Assembly: GCF_004187715.1 (NCBI RefSeq)
Contig: NZ_QZWF01000004.1
Span: 553,601 to 617,600 of the forward strand
Direction: 5' to 3'
DNA from: Streptomyces sp. F001
Lineage (GTDB): Bacteria; Actinomycetota; Actinomycetes; Streptomycetales; Streptomycetaceae
Length of the DNA: 64,000 bases
The position numbers and the translations under genes are program-made. Within the stretch, counting starts at the first letter, position 1. Every line of letters starts with the position of its first letter. Below, piece after piece: positions 17,425 through 26,159 of this stretch. The notes under the pieces were generated by a model. That model was not told the DNA's origin and searched no databases. It saw nothing but the letters and a program-made list of their open reading frames with translations.

Positions 17425-18402
17425 GTGAGCAGGCTCCAGGTCGTCAGCGGCAAGGGCGGGACCGGCAAGACAACGGTCGCCGCAGCCCTCGCGCTGGCTC
17501 TGGCCACGGAAGGGAAGCGGACGCTTCTCGTCGAGGTCGAGGGTCGGCAGGGCATCGCACAGCTCTTCGAAACGGAGGCGCTGCCCTATGAGGAGCGGAA
17601 GATCGCCGTAGCTCCGGGCGGCGGGGAGGTGCACGCCCTCGCCATCGATCCCGAACTGGCCCTTCTGGACTACCTCCAGATGTTCTACAAGATGGGCAGT
17701 GCCGGACGGGCTCTGAAGAAGCTCGGCGCCATCGACTTCGCCACCACCATCGCGCCTGGTCTGCGTGACGTACTCCTGACCGGCAAGGCGTGCGAGGCGG
17801 TCCGGCGCAAGGACAGGTCGGGGCGGTTCGTGTACGACTACGTCGTCATGGACGCACCGCCCACCGGTCGCATCACCCGCTTCCTCAACGTCAACGACGA
17901 GGTCGCCGGGCTCGCCAAGGTCGGGCCGATACACAATCAGGCGCAGGCCGTGATGCGGGTGCTGAAGTCGCCGGAGACGGCGGTTCATCTGGTGTCGCTC
18001 CTGGAGGAGATGCCCGTCCAGGAGACGGCGGACGGGATCGCCGAGTTGCGGGCCGCTCGGCTGCCGGTGGGGCGGGTCATCGTGAACATGGTGCGGCCCG
18101 GGGTGCTCGACGCGGCCGACCTCGAGTTCGTACGGACCGTTCCGCGGACCGACATCGCGCGGTCGCTGTCGGCCGCCGGACTCGGCGGGGCGCGCCGGGG
18201 GCAGAACGCCGAGAAGCTCGTGAACCCGCTGCTGGCGCAGGCCGAGGAGTATGCCGAGCGGTACCTGCTGGAGCACGAACAGCGCTCCGCCCTGGGTGAG
18301 CTGGGCCTGCCGCTGCACGAACTGCCGCTGCTCGCCGAGGGCATGGACCTGGCGGGCCTGTACGAACTGGCCAACGAACTGCGGAAGCAGGGGATCGCAT
18401 GA
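17425..18402 (+). CDS. ArsA-family ATPase, first of pair
   Basis: 325 residues. The deviant Walker A GKGGTGKTT is at residues 9-17, the switch II region VVMDAPPTGR at about 140, and the nucleotide fold continues to about 250. It belongs to the Get3/ArsA group of P-loop ATPases but lacks the arsenite-binding Cys set and a neighbouring arsB, so arsenic export is unlikely. The pair is homologous to Rv3679-Rv3680. The start is GTG 17425; TACGCT seven bases before it suggests a leaderless transcript, in an about 105-base region divergent from the DUF4177 gene. Confidence 0.9.
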   Translation: MSRLQVVSGKGGTGKTTVAAALALALATEGKRTLLVEVEGRQGIAQLFETEALPYEERKIAVAPGGGEVHALAIDPELALLDYLQMFYKMGSAGRALKKLGAIDFATTIAPGLRDVLLTGKACEAVRRKDRSGRFVYDYVVMDAPPTGRITRFLNVNDEVAGLAKVGPIHNQAQAVMRVLKSPETAVHLVSLLEEMPVQETADGIAELRAARLPVGRVIVNMVRPGVLDAADLEFVRTVPRTDIARSLSAAGLGGARRGQNAEKLVNPLLAQAEEYAERYLLEHEQRSALGELGLPLHELPLLAEGMDLAGLYELANELRKQGIA

Positions 18403-19775
18403 GTCCGGACCCGGCCCACGCCCCGGAAGGCGCCCGCCATCTCTCCCCCGCGCGCGTGCTCGACCTCGATCCGCTCCTCGACGACCCGCAGACCCGCATC
18501 ATCGTGTGCTGCGGCTCGGGCGGGGTCGGCAAGACCACCACGGCGGCGGCGCTGGGCCTCAGGGCCGCCGAGCGCGGCCGGAAGGTCGTCGTCCTCACCA
18601 TCGACCCGGCGCGCCGGCTGGCGCAGTCCATGGGCATCGACTCCCTCGACAACACCCCGCGCCGGGTGAAGGGCATCGACGGCGAAGGTGAACTGCACGC
18701 CATGATGCTCGACATGAAGCGCACCTTCGACGAGATCGTCGAGGCGCATGCGGACCCCGGCCGGGCGGCCGCAATTCTGTCGAACCCCTTCTACCAGTCG
18801 CTCTCGGCGGGCTTCGCGGGCACGCAGGAGTACATGGCGATGGAGAAGCTGGGCCAGCTGCGGGCCCGGCACGAGTGGGACCTGATCGTCGTCGACACGC
18901 CGCCGTCCCGTTCGGCGCTGGACTTCCTGGACGCGCCCAAGCGGCTGGGTTCCTTCCTGGACGGCAAGCTGATCCGCGTGCTGCTGGCCCCGGCGAAGGT
19001 CGGCGGCCGGGCGGGAATGAAGTTCCTGAACGTCGGTATGTCGATGATGACCGGCGCGCTGGGGAAGCTGCTGGGCGGTCAGCTTCTGAAGGACGTACAG
19101 ACGTTCGTGGCGGCGATGGACTCCATGTTCGGCGGCTTCCGTACGCGCGCGGACGCGACGTACAAGCTGCTCCAGGCACCCGGCACCGCGTTTCTCGTGG
19201 TGGCGGCCCCGGAGCGGGACGCGCTGCGGGAGGCCGCGTACTTCGTGGAGCGGCTGGCCGCCGAGGACATGCCGCTGGCCGGTCTGGTACTCAACCGGGT
19301 CCACGGCAGCGGCGCCTTCCGGCTGTCCGCCGAACGGGCACTCGCCGCCGCGGAAAATCTTGAGGAGCCCCGCATTGTGGATCAGGGGGGAGGGAAAGCT
19401 GGTCTTCGTAACTCTCCCGACACGTACGACAGTTCAGAATCTCCCGCTTCCGACCCACCGGCTGCTCCGGACGAAGGTTCCCCCACCGTCACGGACGACG
19501 GCTCCCCCGCCGACCCGGACTCGGAGCGATCCGTCGACCAGCTCACCGCGGGTCTGCTGAGGCTGCACGCGGAACGTATGCAGCTGCTCGCCCGCGAGCA
19601 GCGCACGCGTGACCGCTTCACGGCGCTCCACCCCGAGGTGGCGGTGGCCGAAGTGGCCGCGCTGCCCGGCGATGTGCATGACCTCGCGGGACTGCGGGAC
19701 ATCGGTGACCGGCTCGCGGCCAACCGGCCGGAGCTGCCTGACGGCGAGGTCCGCGTGTCTGACGGCGGCGCATGA
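18399..19775 (+). CDS. ArsA-family ATPase, second of pair
   Basis: 458 residues, overlapping the first ATPase by four bases (ATGA). Walker A CGSGGVGKTT is at 38-47, TIDPARRLAQSMG at about 67 is the ArsA-type signature and VVDTPPSRSALDFL is switch II. A Ser/Asp/Pro-rich acidic linker (about 340-385) precedes a C-terminal helical part. The paired ATPases in Mycobacterium form a heteromeric complex linked to stress tolerance. The 3' end runs into a 21-base tandem repeat that contains the stop codon. Confidence 0.9.
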   Translation: MSPDPAHAPEGARHLSPARVLDLDPLLDDPQTRIIVCCGSGGVGKTTTAAALGLRAAERGRKVVVLTIDPARRLAQSMGIDSLDNTPRRVKGIDGEGELHAMMLDMKRTFDEIVEAHADPGRAAAILSNPFYQSLSAGFAGTQEYMAMEKLGQLRARHEWDLIVVDTPPSRSALDFLDAPKRLGSFLDGKLIRVLLAPAKVGGRAGMKFLNVGMSMMTGALGKLLGGQLLKDVQTFVAAMDSMFGGFRTRADATYKLLQAPGTAFLVVAAPERDALREAAYFVERLAAEDMPLAGLVLNRVHGSGAFRLSAERALAAAENLEEPRIVDQGGGKAGLRNSPDTYDSSESPASDPPAAPDEGSPTVTDDGSPADPDSERSVDQLTAGLLRLHAERMQLLAREQRTRDRFTALHPEVAVAEVAALPGDVHDLAGLRDIGDRLAANRPELPDGEVRVSDGGA

Positions 19776-19797
19776 GTGCCTGACGGCGACACATGAG
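19735..19797 (+). repeat. three tandem 21-bp repeats spanning the ArsA stop codon
   Basis: Three adjacent 21-base units begin at 19735, 19756 and 19777, each starting TGCCTGACGGCG or TGTCTGACGGCG; the last two agree at 18 of 21 positions. The stop codon TGA (19773-19775) is inside unit 2, so copy-number change would alter the last seven-residue units. Confidence 0.75.
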
Positions 19798-19838
19798 GGG
19801 TACAGCCCCGACCTATAAGGGCCCATAAGGACCCATAA

Positions 19839-19904
19839 GGGGGTACAGCCCCCAACCGCCGGAGGGAAACTCCCCTGAGGGGACGCCGAGGGGACGCCCC
19901 TCAG
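19839..19904. terminator. terminator hairpins between ArsA and wblA
   Basis: Two hairpins in the convergent region: GGGGG-TACAG-CCCCC (19839-19853), with a weaker twin GGGG-TACAG-CCCC at 19797-19809, and CTGAGGGG / CCCCTCAG (19875-19882 with 19897-19904), which includes the wblA stop codon. Three CCATAAGG-like units at 10-base spacing lie between 19812 and 19840. Confidence 0.55.
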
Positions 19905-20239
19905 CTCACTGCCGCGTAGTTCTCGTACACCTCGTCGTCGTCGAGGGGTACGAGGCCGGCCCCGCGCTCGTACTCAGTACGCGCGGTCTCGAGGAGCCGA
20001 CGCCATGAAGTGACAGTGGGCCGCCTGCGCAGCAGTGCGCGGCGCTCCCGTTCCGTCATGCCTCCCCACACGCCGAACTCGACGCGGTTGTCGAGCGCAT
20101 CGGCCAGACATTCAGTGCGTACCGGACATCCGGTGCACACCGCCTTGGCCCTGTTCTGCGCTGCTCCCTGAACGAACAGTTCATCCGGATCGGTAGTGCG
20201 GCAGGCCGCCTGCGCACTCCAGTCGGTTACCCAGCCCAT
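19901..20239 (-). CDS. wblA: WhiB-like transcription factor WblA
   Basis: 112 residues from ATG 20239, which follows GGGAGAGGA; upstream in-frame starts at 20296 and 20290 would add 19 or 17 residues. The four Fe-S ligands are Cys13, Cys35, Cys38 and Cys44 (C-x2-C-x5-C), followed by GVWGG and a basic ERERRALLRRRP tail for DNA contact. In Streptomyces WblA is a global repressor of antibiotic production and is needed for aerial hyphae to sporulate. Its place beside the ArsA pair and a class A PBP equals whiB4 in Mycobacterium. Confidence 0.95.
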   Translation of the reverse strand: MGWVTDWSAQAACRTTDPDELFVQGAAQNRAKAVCTGCPVRTECLADALDNRVEFGVWGGMTERERRALLRRRPTVTSWRRLLETARTEYERGAGLVPLDDDEVYENYAAVS

Positions 20240-20657
20240 ACCGGCGCCGTCCTCTCCCGAATCGAGGCTCCCCCACGGCGGCAGCGGCATATTCACCGCC
20301 GCCAGTTGAGGACGTTACGGAAGGTGGGCACAGCGCAACACCCCCAGCGGGCCCAATCTTGAATGGCCCGAACGGACTATGGGTAAGCGGCAGATCACCC
20401 GGGGGAGTGAGCCCGCGACATGCGCGACAATCCCGGCATTCCGGGACGGTTCAGCTGAGTCACAACGGACGCCAGGTGACACACAAGGCGGATTCGGACA
20501 CGCACCCAACACACCTCGGCAAAAAAGACCGAGAGGAACCGGAACGATTCGGGGTCGCCGGACGTATTGATACGTGGCCCTACTGCTGTGACAGTTGAGA
20601 GCAGCTTAGGCCAAGGCATATACGCGTGTCCGGCGAATGAGAACGTAGGCTGCCCTC
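20240..20657. promoter_or_regulatory. wblA / penicillin-binding protein divergent promoter region
   Basis: 418 bases without a gene. GGAAC (20541-20545) and CGTATT (20563-20568), spaced 17 bases toward the PBP gene, resemble an ECF (SigE-like) promoter, which would suit a cell-wall gene. TAGGCT six bases before the PBP ATG could instead be the -10 of a leaderless start. The wblA side is A/T-richer and long, as expected for a heavily regulated gene, but I cannot pick a site. Confidence 0.35.
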
Positions 20658-22943
20658 ATGCCAAAGAAGCGCTCGGGCGGTGGTCTGTCGCCAACACAGC
20701 AGGCCGCCAAGTTCCTCGGTGTCAGTGTGCTCGCGGGAGCCGTCATGGCCGGCATCGCGCTGCCCGCCGTCGGCGCGCTGGGCCTTGCGGCAAAGGGCTC
20801 GGTGGAGAGCTTCGACGAGCTCCCGGCGAACATGAAGACCCCGCCGCTCAGCCAGCGCACCACGATCCTCGACGCCAAGGGCGACCACATCGCCACGGTG
20901 TACTCACGCGACCGCACGGTGGTCGACCTCAAGGACATCTCGCCGTACATGCAGAAGGCGATCGTCGCCATCGAGGACGCCCGCTTCTACCAGCACGGCG
21001 CGGTCGACCTGAAGGGCGTCCTGCGCGCCCTCAACCGCAACGCGCAGAGCGGCGGCGTGGCCGAGGGCGCATCCACGCTCACCCAGCAGTATGTGAAGAA
21101 CGTCTTCGTGGAGGAGGCCGGCGACGACCCGACGAAGGTCGCGCAGGCCACCCAGCAGACCCTCGGCCGCAAGATCCGCGAACTGAAGTACGCGATCCAG
21201 GTCGAGGAGGAGCTGGGCAAGAAGAAGATCCTCGAGAACTACCTGAACATCACCTTCTTCGGCCAGCAGGCCTACGGCGTCGAGGCCGCCGCCCAGCGCT
21301 ACTTCTCCAAGTCGGCCAAGGACCTCAGCCTCCAGGAGTCGGCGCTCCTCGCCGGCATCGTCCAGTCGCCCAGCCGGTACGACCCGGTGAACGACGAGGC
21401 GGAGGCCACCAAGCGGCGCAACGTCGTGCTGCAGCGGATGGCCGATATCGGCAACATCTCCCAGGCGGAGGCCGACGAGGCCAAGGGGCAGCCGCTGGAG
21501 TTGAAGATCAGCCGACCGCAGAACGGCTGCATCACCGCGGTGAAGGGCGCCAGTTTCTTCTGCAAGTACGTCGAGAAGGTCTTCAAGAGCGATCCGGTCT
21601 TCGGCAAGTCCAAGGAGGAGCGGGCGAAGATCTGGAACCAGGGCGGCCTGACGATCCGCACGACTCTCGATCCGCAGGCGCAGGAGTCGGTCCAGGCCTC
21701 CCTCAAGGACCACGTGAACAAGGACGACCAGGTCGCCGCGGCCACCACCCTGGTCGAACCCGGCACCGGCAGGATCCTCGGCATGGGCCAGTCGAAGCCG
21801 TTCGGCTACGGCAAGAACGAGACCGAGTACAACTACTCGGTCGACGCCTCCATGGGCGGCTCGAACTACGGCTTCCCGACCGGTTCGACGTTCAAGCCGT
21901 TCGTCGCGGCGGCCGCGCTGGAGGAGGGGCGGCCGGTGACGCAGGAGTACCCGGCGCCGTACGAGATGCCCTATCCCGAGCCTGTGCAGACGTGCAGTGG
22001 CAAGCCCTGGATGAACCAGAGCGGCGAGACCGTCCCCAACGAGAACAAGTCAGAGGTCGGCCCGTACCGGCTGGAGGAGGCGATGGCCCTGTCGGTCAAC
22101 ACCTACTTCGTGCAGATGGTCGCCGACATCGGCCTGTGCCCGTTGATGAAGATGACCGACAACCTGCACGTCGTCCAGGGCAACGGCGAGAGGCTCCCCG
22201 AGGTCCCGGCCATCTCCCTCGGCTCCAAGGGCATCTCCCCGCTGACGATGGCAACCGCGTACGCCGCCTTCGCCTCGCGCGGTATGTACTGCACGCCGAT
22301 CGCCATCGAGTCGATCACCCAGAAGATCGGCCAGGAGCAGAAGTCGCTGGAGGTGCCGAAGTCGACCTGCTCGCGGGCCATGTCCGAGAAGACGGCCGAC
22401 ACCGTCAACACCCTGCTGCAGGGTGTGGTCGACTCCGGTACCGGCCAGGAGGCCGGCCTCACCGACCGGGACAATGCCGGCAAGACGGGTACGACGGACG
22501 AGCGCAAGAACGCCTGGTTCGTCGGCTACACCCCGAACCTGTCCGGGGCGGTCTGGGTCGGCAGCGCCACCCAGCAGGTCCAGATGGAGGGCATCACCAT
22601 CGGCGGCGTCTGGCACGACAAGGTCTACGGCGGCCAGGTGCCGGGCCCCATCTGGCGGGACGCCATGTCCGGCGCCCTTGTCGGCAAGGAAGCCGGGTCC
22701 TTCAACCTCGTCGACATCCCCGAGGACGACGACGAGGACGAGGACCGCGGCGACCGGGGCGACGAGGACAACGACAACGGCAACGGTGACAACGGGAACG
22801 GCGGCCTCATCGGTGGCCTGATCGGCGGCGGCAACGGCAACGGTGGCAACGGCGGAGGCGGGGGCTCCGAGCCGGAGCCGACGTTCTCCATCCCGGAGGG
22901 CTTCATCCAGGGGCCGGAGAACGGGCCCGGCGGGCGGGATTGA
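20658..22943 (+). CDS. bifunctional class A penicillin-binding protein
   Basis: 761 residues. A single membrane anchor (about 18-45) is followed by a glycosyltransferase-51 domain with catalytic Glu106 (AIVAIEDARFYQHGA) and a transpeptidase domain with SxxK at Ser410 (GSTFKP), SxN at Ser479 (SVNT) and KTGT at Lys609. It therefore polymerises and cross-links peptidoglycan outside the membrane. The tail after about 695 is a low-complexity Asp/Glu run, then Asn/Gly repeats, likely spanning the thick wall. It is the PonA2 equivalent by position. No ribosome site is visible at ATG 20658. Confidence 0.93.
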   Translation: MPKKRSGGGLSPTQQAAKFLGVSVLAGAVMAGIALPAVGALGLAAKGSVESFDELPANMKTPPLSQRTTILDAKGDHIATVYSRDRTVVDLKDISPYMQKAIVAIEDARFYQHGAVDLKGVLRALNRNAQSGGVAEGASTLTQQYVKNVFVEEAGDDPTKVAQATQQTLGRKIRELKYAIQVEEELGKKKILENYLNITFFGQQAYGVEAAAQRYFSKSAKDLSLQESALLAGIVQSPSRYDPVNDEAEATKRRNVVLQRMADIGNISQAEADEAKGQPLELKISRPQNGCITAVKGASFFCKYVEKVFKSDPVFGKSKEERAKIWNQGGLTIRTTLDPQAQESVQASLKDHVNKDDQVAAATTLVEPGTGRILGMGQSKPFGYGKNETEYNYSVDASMGGSNYGFPTGSTFKPFVAAAALEEGRPVTQEYPAPYEMPYPEPVQTCSGKPWMNQSGETVPNENKSEVGPYRLEEAMALSVNTYFVQMVADIGLCPLMKMTDNLHVVQGNGERLPEVPAISLGSKGISPLTMATAYAAFASRGMYCTPIAIESITQKIGQEQKSLEVPKSTCSRAMSEKTADTVNTLLQGVVDSGTGQEAGLTDRDNAGKTGTTDERKNAWFVGYTPNLSGAVWVGSATQQVQMEGITIGGVWHDKVYGGQVPGPIWRDAMSGALVGKEAGSFNLVDIPEDDDEDEDRGDRGDEDNDNGNGDNGNGGLIGGLIGGGNGNGGNGGGGGSEPEPTFSIPEGFIQGPENGPGGRD

Positions 22944-23111
22944 GCGCGGCCCGCTGAACGGGATCCATTCATTTCTCACCCACCAATCGGTCGGCCTGGC
23001 GCGATTGCGCCAACTGCTCGAAATGGGCACCCCACCGGCGAAGGCCGTGAAATATTCACTCACGGCACGGCCAGGGGGTGCCCGTTTCCGTTTCCACTCA
23101 CATGGAGGGCC

Positions 23112-23612
23112 ATGAAAATCCGAACCCGTTTTGGTGTGATATTCGGCACGCTGTTGAGCGCCCTCGCACTCGCCGTCCCGAATTCGGCGACGGCTGCCGC
23201 TCTGGCCTGTGACAACTTCGGGTGCGACGGCCACGACCCCAACATCCAGAGCTGGGAGTCCGGCCCCGTCAGCCCGTACGGCCCCTACGATCTCGGCGGT
23301 TCCTTCCTGTACGAGCTGCGGTGGGGGAAGACGGACGGCGACCAGTACAGCTGGGCCCGGCTGCACTACATCAGCGGCTCGAACGAGCAGGACTGGAGCG
23401 TGTACGTCCAGCGTTGCACCAAGGACCAGTCCACCTGCCACTGGCGGCTCGGCCTGAAGCAGGGCGGCGCCTCGGGCTGGACCGCCAAGATCCCGAGTGG
23501 GACGAACTACTACTGGACGCGCACACCGATGTACTACAACCCCTCGACGCACATGATGCGGGCCTGCGTCGAGAGCCCGTCGGGCAAGCAGAGCTGCACG
23601 CCCTGGTACTGA
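23112..23612 (+). CDS. small secreted protein, unknown function
   Basis: 166 residues with a clean Sec signal peptide: MKIRTRF, hydrophobic core VIFGTLLSALALAVP, cleavage near NSATAAA (about residue 28). The mature part is rich in Trp and Tyr with about six Cys (CDNFGCDG, RCTKDQSTC, RACVESPSGKQSC), likely disulfides in an extracellular beta-rich domain. GGAGG precedes ATG 23112. No family is recognised. It is followed by two hairpins, so it is probably a single-gene unit; its codons are a little less G/C-rich than neighbours. Confidence 0.75.
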   Translation: MKIRTRFGVIFGTLLSALALAVPNSATAAALACDNFGCDGHDPNIQSWESGPVSPYGPYDLGGSFLYELRWGKTDGDQYSWARLHYISGSNEQDWSVYVQRCTKDQSTCHWRLGLKQGGASGWTAKIPSGTNYYWTRTPMYYNPSTHMMRACVESPSGKQSCTPWY

Positions 23613-23621
23613 GTCAGCCCA

Positions 23622-23684
23622 GGGCCCTCACGTCGAGGGCCCGACCAGCCTCGGGCGGGATGACGCGATGACGTCATCCCGCCC
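23622..23684 (+). terminator. two consecutive hairpins after the secreted-protein gene
   Basis: GGGCCCTC/GAGGGCCC (23622-23642) and a 12-bp perfect stem GGGCGGGATGAC/GTCATCCCGCCC (23653-23684), followed by ACCCTTT. Confidence 0.75.
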
Positions 23685-23789
23685 ACCCTTTCGCCAGCCT
23701 TTGACTCCATTTATTCGACTCCCCCGGGGCAACAAATCCCATCTAAAATGCCGGATGAAGAGAGGCCGCATACCGCATAGGGGGAAATT

Positions 23790-24089
23790 TTGACCGCCGA
23801 CCCGGAATCCTTTGTCGACATTTCCCATATCGACGCCAGTGACCGAAAGATCTTGAACCTCTTGTATGCGGGCCTCAACGACGCTTCGATCGCTCGGCAA
23901 CTCGCCATAGGGCACCGCACTGTGCAACGCAGAGTTCAACGACTCATGGAGCTGCTGCAGGCCAACGGGCGAGTGGCCCTGGGGGCACGGGCCCAGGAAC
24001 TGGGTCTGCTGCGCGCACCGCACACGGTCCTCCCCGCCGCACAGTGCGCACACCTACCACCTGTCGTGCCTCGCCCCTACAGCACCTGA
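23790..24089 (+). CDS. stand-alone LuxR-type helix-turn-helix protein
   Basis: 99 residues from TTG 23790, with GGGGG four bases upstream. Residues about 14-65 are a GerE/LuxR-type DNA-binding domain: ASDRKILNLLYAGLNDASIA followed by RQLAIGHRTVQRRVQRLMEL. No receiver or sensor domain is present. It may control the secreted protein upstream or act as an orphan regulator. The region just before (23690-23790) is rich in A/T. Confidence 0.7.
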   Translation: MTADPESFVDISHIDASDRKILNLLYAGLNDASIARQLAIGHRTVQRRVQRLMELLQANGRVALGARAQELGLLRAPHTVLPAAQCAHLPPVVPRPYST

Positions 24090-24097
24090 GTGCCTGA

Positions 24098-24535
24098 GTG
24101 CCCGCCGAACCGGACCGCCATACGCCCGCAACCGACTCCAACTCGTTGGACTCGTCGGCGACTTCAGTCGTCCCCTCCCTGCAGAAGAGCAGAAATCACC
24201 AGCTCGGGACACTTTCAGCACCGGTCGCTCCGGATGGCACGGGGCCGCTGCTCCTCACCGCCATGATCCTCACCGCCATGATCCTCAACGAACGGAGCGT
24301 CTCGTTCGGGAACTTCGCGGCCACCGTCGCCGATGCCAGCCAGCCCTTCCGGGGCTGCGGCAGACTTGCGGTCACCGACACTGGGGATTTTCGGACCTGG
24401 GCGCCCCTCCTCGTGTCCACCGGCGACCCGGACCTGAAGGGAACGGCCGTGACGGCGTCGCTGAGATCACTCCATCGCGGGTCCGGCGAGGATCGCCCTT
24501 CAAGATCCGCGCCTGAGGCGAGACGCCCGGCCTGA
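24098..24535 (+). CDS. doubtful ORF, unknown
   Basis: A 145-codon frame from GTG 24098. Third-position G/C is only moderately high and no domain is seen. It contains a perfect 15-base tandem duplication (24253-24282) giving LTAMI twice. A 9-bp hairpin, CGAGACGCC/GGCGTCTCG (24519-24550), spans its stop codon. It could be a young or decayed gene, or non-coding. The 24090-24650 stretch otherwise has no supported gene. Confidence 0.25.
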   Translation: MPAEPDRHTPATDSNSLDSSATSVVPSLQKSRNHQLGTLSAPVAPDGTGPLLLTAMILTAMILNERSVSFGNFAATVADASQPFRGCGRLAVTDTGDFRTWAPLLVSTGDPDLKGTAVTASLRSLHRGSGEDRPSRSAPEARRPA

Positions 24536-24618
24536 GGAACAGGCGTCTCGTCGGCACGGCACAGCCGCCCCGGCCCAGTCGGCCACCGCTGAAAGCCCCG
24601 AGGCCCGATCCACCGTCG

Positions 24619-24650
24619 CTCGCCGTCCGAGAGTGCTCTCGGACAGCGAG
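24619..24650. terminator. terminator of yqeY
   Basis: GTCCGAGAG-TG-CTCTCGGAC (24625-24644), extended outward by CTCGC/GCGAG after one unpaired base, just past the yqeY stop on the minus strand. Confidence 0.7.
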
Positions 24651-24655
24651 CGTAC

Positions 24656-25120
24656 TCAGCCGGCCAGCAGCTTCTTGACCGCGGCGGCGACCCGGCCGCC
24701 CTCGGCCTGCCCGGCCACCTTGGGGTTCACGATCTTCATCACGGCACCCATGGCCCGCGGCCCCTCCGCGCCAGCCGCCTTCGCCTCCTCGACCGCCTGG
24801 GCGACGATCCGGTTCAGCTCCTCGTCGGACAGCTGCTTGGGCAGATACGCGGCGAGCACTTCACCCTCCGCCTTCTCCCGCTCCGCCTGCTCGGGGCGAC
24901 CGCCCTGCGCAAAGGCGTCGGCGGCCTCGCGCCGCTTCTTCGCCTCGCGGGTGATCACCTTCGTGACCTCATCGTCGGAGAGCTCGCGCTTCTCCTTGCC
25001 CGCGACCTCCTCCTTGGTGATCGCGGCGAGCGTCAGCCGGAGCGTCGAGGAGCGGAGCTCGTCGCGCTCCTTGATCGCGGCGTTGAGGTCTTCGTGCAGC
25101 TTCGACTTGAGCGTGGTCAT
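24656..25120 (-). CDS. GatB/YqeY domain protein
   Basis: 154 residues from ATG 25120. Highly charged N-terminal helices (LHEDLNAAIKERDELRSSTL) and the C-terminal helical bundle (VMKIVNPKVAGQAEGGRVAAAVKKLL) match the whole of the YqeY family, related to the tail domain of the GatB amidotransferase subunit. YqeY proteins are thought to bind tRNA or modulate amidotransferases, but the role is not settled. GACAAT lies before the start, which may mean a leaderless transcript. It is divergent from the metallophosphoesterase gene. Confidence 0.88.
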   Translation of the reverse strand: MTTLKSKLHEDLNAAIKERDELRSSTLRLTLAAITKEEVAGKEKRELSDDEVTKVITREAKKRREAADAFAQGGRPEQAEREKAEGEVLAAYLPKQLSDEELNRIVAQAVEEAKAAGAEGPRAMGAVMKIVNPKVAGQAEGGRVAAAVKKLLAG

Positions 25121-25214
25121 GGGCTCGATTGTCGCAGGTGTGGGCGGCCGGACGCCTGTTGATTTAAGGGACGGCCGGGCACGTTGCCCGGGCCCGGTCT
25201 GACACGATGGGGGC

Positions 25215-26141
25215 ATGCGCGCGCGATACGGAGTACCCCTCGGCATCACGGCGGTCGCGGCCGCCGGTCTCCTCTACTCGGCCGGGTTCGAGGCCCGTTC
25301 CTTCCGCCTGCGACGGATCACCGTCCCGGTACTGCCCGAGGGCATGCGCCCGCTGCGTGTGCTGCACGTCTCCGACATCCACATGGTCAGCGGGCAGCGC
25401 AAGAAGCAGCGCTGGCTGCGCTCGCTGGCCGGGCTGCGCCCCGACTTCGTGATCAACACGGGCGACAACCTCTCGGACCCGGAGGGCGTGCCGGAGGTAC
25501 TGGACGCGCTCGGGCCGCTGCTGGACTTCCCGGGCGCGTACGTCTTCGGTTCCAACGACTACTACGGCCCGACGCTGCGCAACCCCGCCCGCTATCTGAT
25601 CGAAAAAGCACAGGGCCGCCACGGCCTGAACGGCAACGCGCCCGCCGTCGGCGTGGTCCACAACCCGTGGGAGGACCTGCGGGACGGTTTCGACGCGGCG
25701 GGCTGGCTGAACCTGACGAACACCCGGGGCACGCTGAAGGTCGACGGCGTCTCGGTGGAACTGACGGGCGTGGACGACCCGCACATCAAGCGGGACCGCT
25801 ACGCGCAGGTCGCCGGCGGCCCCTCGGGGACCGCCGACTTCTCCATGGGCGTGGTCCATGCCCCGTACCTGCGCAGCCTGGACGCCTTCACAGCCGACGC
25901 CTACCCCCTGATCCTGGCCGGCCACACCCACGGCGGCCAGCTCTGCCTCCCCTTCTACGGCGCCTTCGTCACCAACTGCGACCTGGACACCGACCGCGTG
26001 AAGGGCCTGTCGACGCACACGGTGGAGGACCGCACCGCCTTCCTGCACGTCTCAGCAGGCTGCGGCACCAGCCGCTACACGCCGGTCCGCTTCGCCTGCC
26101 CACCGGAGGCGACGTTGCTGACGCTGGTGGGGCGGGAGTAG
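25215..26141 (+). CDS. membrane-anchored metallophosphoesterase
   Basis: 308 residues. A short N-terminal hydrophobic segment (about 8-24) precedes a calcineurin-like phosphoesterase fold: HVSDIHMV (DxH), FVINTGDN (GD), GSNDYYG in place of GNHD, and LAGHTHGGQLCLP. These give the binuclear metal site; the substitution in the third motif is common in this YkuE-like branch, whose members act on nucleotides or lipid-linked phosphates. Substrate unknown. ATG 25215 has CACGAT just upstream and no good ribosome site. Confidence 0.88.
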   Translation: MRARYGVPLGITAVAAAGLLYSAGFEARSFRLRRITVPVLPEGMRPLRVLHVSDIHMVSGQRKKQRWLRSLAGLRPDFVINTGDNLSDPEGVPEVLDALGPLLDFPGAYVFGSNDYYGPTLRNPARYLIEKAQGRHGLNGNAPAVGVVHNPWEDLRDGFDAAGWLNLTNTRGTLKVDGVSVELTGVDDPHIKRDRYAQVAGGPSGTADFSMGVVHAPYLRSLDAFTADAYPLILAGHTHGGQLCLPFYGAFVTNCDLDTDRVKGLSTHTVEDRTAFLHVSAGCGTSRYTPVRFACPPEATLLTLVGRE

Positions 26142-26159
26142 GTCGAGGCGTAGCAGGGC

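Noticed and set aside
17425..19775. Arsenite efflux system
   Set aside because: ArsA-type ATPases lack the arsenite-binding cysteines and no arsB/arsR is present; they match the Rv3679-Rv3680 pair.
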